Under the pieces are notes generated by a model. It was not told where the DNA came from, searched no databases, and saw only the letters and a program-made list of their open reading frames with translations. A stretch of DNA of 64,000 nt from Tetrastigma voinierianum (taxonomy: Eukaryota > Streptophyta > Magnoliopsida > Vitales > Vitaceae): NCBI GenBank assembly GCA_016808115.1, contig JAEQBH010005430.1, forward strand, positions 1 through 64,000, given 5' to 3'. Of the stretch, positions 61,982-64,000 are shown one piece after another. Within the stretch, counting starts at the first letter, position 1. Each line of letters opens with the position of its first letter. The position numbers and the translations under genes were made by a program.

Positions 61982-63562
61982 TGATTCGTGCCACAGTAGG
62001 GCTATAGGAATCAACAAAATTTGTATCCTAGGTGTCCTATAAAAGTAGCGAAACTCTTTGCGGTATAGTGATGCAGGGTCGAACACGGGGATGGGTTTTC
62101 TTCATGAAATGAAGTGCGATTGAGTTGAAAATGGTATTTCTCTTTGGATTTAAGGTTTTGTTCAAAAGCGATGAGTTGGATGGTTATGTGCAAAATAAAT
62201 TAAAGGAAAATTTAGAAAAGAATACTCCTTGAAGTCTTGGGTGCTTGGATTGGATTTTTGAAGGTATATTTATGCCCTCGGGTTTGTTTCCTCGTTGGGG
62301 ATAATGACCTATAGTCTTTTCTAGCCCAGGACCTTGATTGGAACTAAAACCTAAATACAAATTACTCCCTCATGATATGGCATTCATTGAGCATTCAAGT
62401 CCCTTACAGTGTGCATATGGCCTCGAAGAGGCGACCTCGACAATAGGAGGCAAACTAAGTGGATGGCGGTGGATCTGGGTGCATCCCTTGTAACCACAGC
62501 TTGTAAATACACATTAGGCGAAATTTGGATCTAGGAGGTTTCAACCTAAGGTGAGATCTGAGGAGCTTAAATGCTCATAAATGCGAGTGTGATAAATGAG
62601 AGGGCATGGCTTGCACTTGAGCCTCCACCGGTGGCCCTCCGCTTCAAGGGAAAGGGGCTTGTAAGCATCCCTTGAGTTGTCATCCTCAGTGTTTTGGCGA
62701 ATGAGAAAATGAGAGAAAGAGAAGAGAGAGAAAGAGCAAAGCTATGACCTAAAACAAAGTTCTTGAAAGCTTGATGAAAGAAAAATGAAGTTAGGGTTAC
62801 AAAGTTATAAGGTGGCTTATATAGCCAACCTAAATGTGTGAAATACCAAAAATGCCTAAAATATTGGCTTACATAAAGGCCAAAATGGTAATACATCAAA
62901 ACGTGGTCGTTTAGGATCAAATATACAAAAATCACAGGGGCAGCAATTTCGCTATGCAGGGGGATTTCGCTAGCATAGCGAAAATTTCGCTAGTCTGACG
63001 GTACGTAGCCTAGCGAAATTCTAGAGATAAGCGAGGGGTGAGGGATTTGTATCAGCAGTGTTCGCTGGCTAGCGAAACTGCGCTAACTAGGCTCATGTGA
63101 GATAGCGAAATTGGTTGAATTTAGGCTGAGCATCAAGTAAGATTTGGCTAGTGAGTGAATTTCCCCGATTTAAACTAGCCTGCGAAATTTCCCGATTTGT
63201 AGGATTGCGAAATTTTCGCTATAGGTGCGAAATTTTCGCAATCGATCAAGTACGCAATCATGGCAAGAATTCTGGGATTATCACCTTCCTTTGCATTGCT
63301 CACTTGCATCTTCCTTTTTGCCACGCATCCCACTCATGAGAATCCCTTCATTCTTCATTTTTATGGTTGAAAACACGCAAATCTTCGGCATAAATGGTGA
63401 AGTGCGCAAAGACACCTTAAGAGTACGCCAAACTTCGAAATGGCATCGGTGGCACTAGTGGACCTACACCGTCGATTGGCTTAATTGATATGATTTGTGC
63501 GCAAAAAAGCACCCAAACCTATGTGAATAGGGTTCAGAAATAGCACTTTTGGGCACTAATCA
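61982..63562 (-). repeat. LTR B, 5' LTR of the inner Athila
   Basis: 1581 bp, from TGATTCGTGC to GCACTAATCA. It holds the palindrome array 62945-63240, the minus-strand TATA GGCTATATAAGCC (about 62812-62824), a CT-rich leader and, near the left end, GTCGAACACGGGGATGG. It is collinear with LTR A. Confidence 0.9.
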
Positions 63563-64000
63563 TCTTAACTCGTGCGCCTTCTCTTGAGGCATCGATCAAC
63601 TGACCCGAGTCACCTTCCTCGGACCATTATAGAAAGTTTGGACTGCATCCATACGGTGGGTCGTGATGTAGACCTTCCTCACGATTCGTGAGAAATCTAT
63701 TCCATTAGCACGCGGGTTATCTCCCTCTAGTTGTCCAAAAAAAGTATTGATCTCTTGCACGAGTGCAATTTTGCCAGTGGGAAGAACTGATTTAGGAACC
63801 TCTTGCTAAGTCGTTCCATGAAGTAATGGAATCGGGTGGATTGACTTGTCGACCAATGTTTAACTACATCACCTAGTGAGAGTAGGAACAATCTCGACTG
63901 AGTGCCTCTTCAGTGACTCCATTGTACTTGATCATATCGCAGACTTCGAGGAAGTTGGTCAAATGCATATTGATTCTCATTTAGAATCCATGGAGCGAGG
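63563..64000 (-). pseudogene. gag N-terminal half of the outer Athila element
   Basis: Minus pieces: KSAI-SSTMES and PTGKIALVQEINTFFGQLEGD (about 63780-63730; family 'FPTGK-ALLR-EINTFFQLEGD'), then VQTFYNGP (about 63630). It continues, across the inner element, at 54543. The window ends inside this gene. Confidence 0.8.

Larger units (their letters stand above)
54544..63562 (-). mobile_element. Inner Athila element with two LTRs, inserted in the outer Athila gag
   Basis: LTR A (54544-56074) and LTR B (61982-63562) share TGATTAGTGC / GCACTAATCA ends and are collinear. The tRNA-Asp primer site adjoins LTR B, so the element reads on the minus strand. Internal order: leader, gag N-terminus, [LTR C], gag, protease, start of RT, 3' UTR. 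RT to integrase are deleted near 57470. Outer gag continues on both sides (63563 and 54543). TCTT at 54541-54544 and 63563-63566 may be a damaged target duplication. Confidence 0.85.

Overview
This window is repeat-rich plant chromosomal DNA. It is made almost entirely of Ty3/gypsy LTR retrotransposons nested inside one another. The recognisable coding matter is Tat-, Athila- and del/Tekay-type gag-pol, an L1-type LINE fragment and one broken PPR (pentatricopeptide repeat) gene, which together point to a flowering-plant nuclear genome with heavy retroelement load. I cannot name the species. No retroelement gene is intact: every gag, protease, RT, RNase H or integrase is split by stops and short indels, and no open frame exceeds about 154 codons.

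Layout. 1-13700: a minus-strand Tat element (Tat-1; its 3' LTR lies beyond the left edge). Its second RNase H domain is split by an Athila-type LTR (E, about 1.7-9.3 kb), and that LTR is itself split by a del-type element, del1 (4092-8880, target duplication CCTCA). 13.7-21.9 kb: an AT-rich duplicated block (A and R repeats) holding a plus-strand Tat fragment (Tat-3, 16.2-18.2 kb). 21.9-27.4 kb: a PPR pseudogene, a LINE remnant and GATATATC-rich repeats, with a large solo LTR (X1) inserted. 27411-43313: a nearly complete minus-strand Grande-like Tat element (Tat-2, target duplication ATATC) with two LTRs, gag, protease, RT, RNase H, a second RNase H, integrase, a 57-69 bp tandem array in the 3' UTR, and an antisense (plus-strand) gene remnant with its own TATA-type promoter. 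Two solo LTRs of the X family sit in it, X2 in the tandem array and X3 in the integrase zinc-binding domain (target duplication GTGTG). 43.3-48.3 kb: a second gypsy RNase H fragment, then a del-type LTR, primer-binding site and gag (del2). 48.3-64 kb: an outer Athila-type element on the minus strand whose gag is split by an inner Athila element (54544-63562, both LTRs and a tRNA-Asp primer site). The inner gag is split in turn by a related LTR in the opposite orientation (C).

The parts worth following are regulatory rather than enzymatic. Athila-type LTRs of three families carry arrays of short CpG-containing palindromes, a different palindrome in each family; in the two families where a TATA box can be placed, the array lies just upstream of it. 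del1 has multiplied its primer-binding site about four times, each copy forming the 3' arm of a hairpin. Tat-2 carries an antisense gene with a plausible promoter. All of these are old, decayed copies, so claims about activity concern the families, not these copies.
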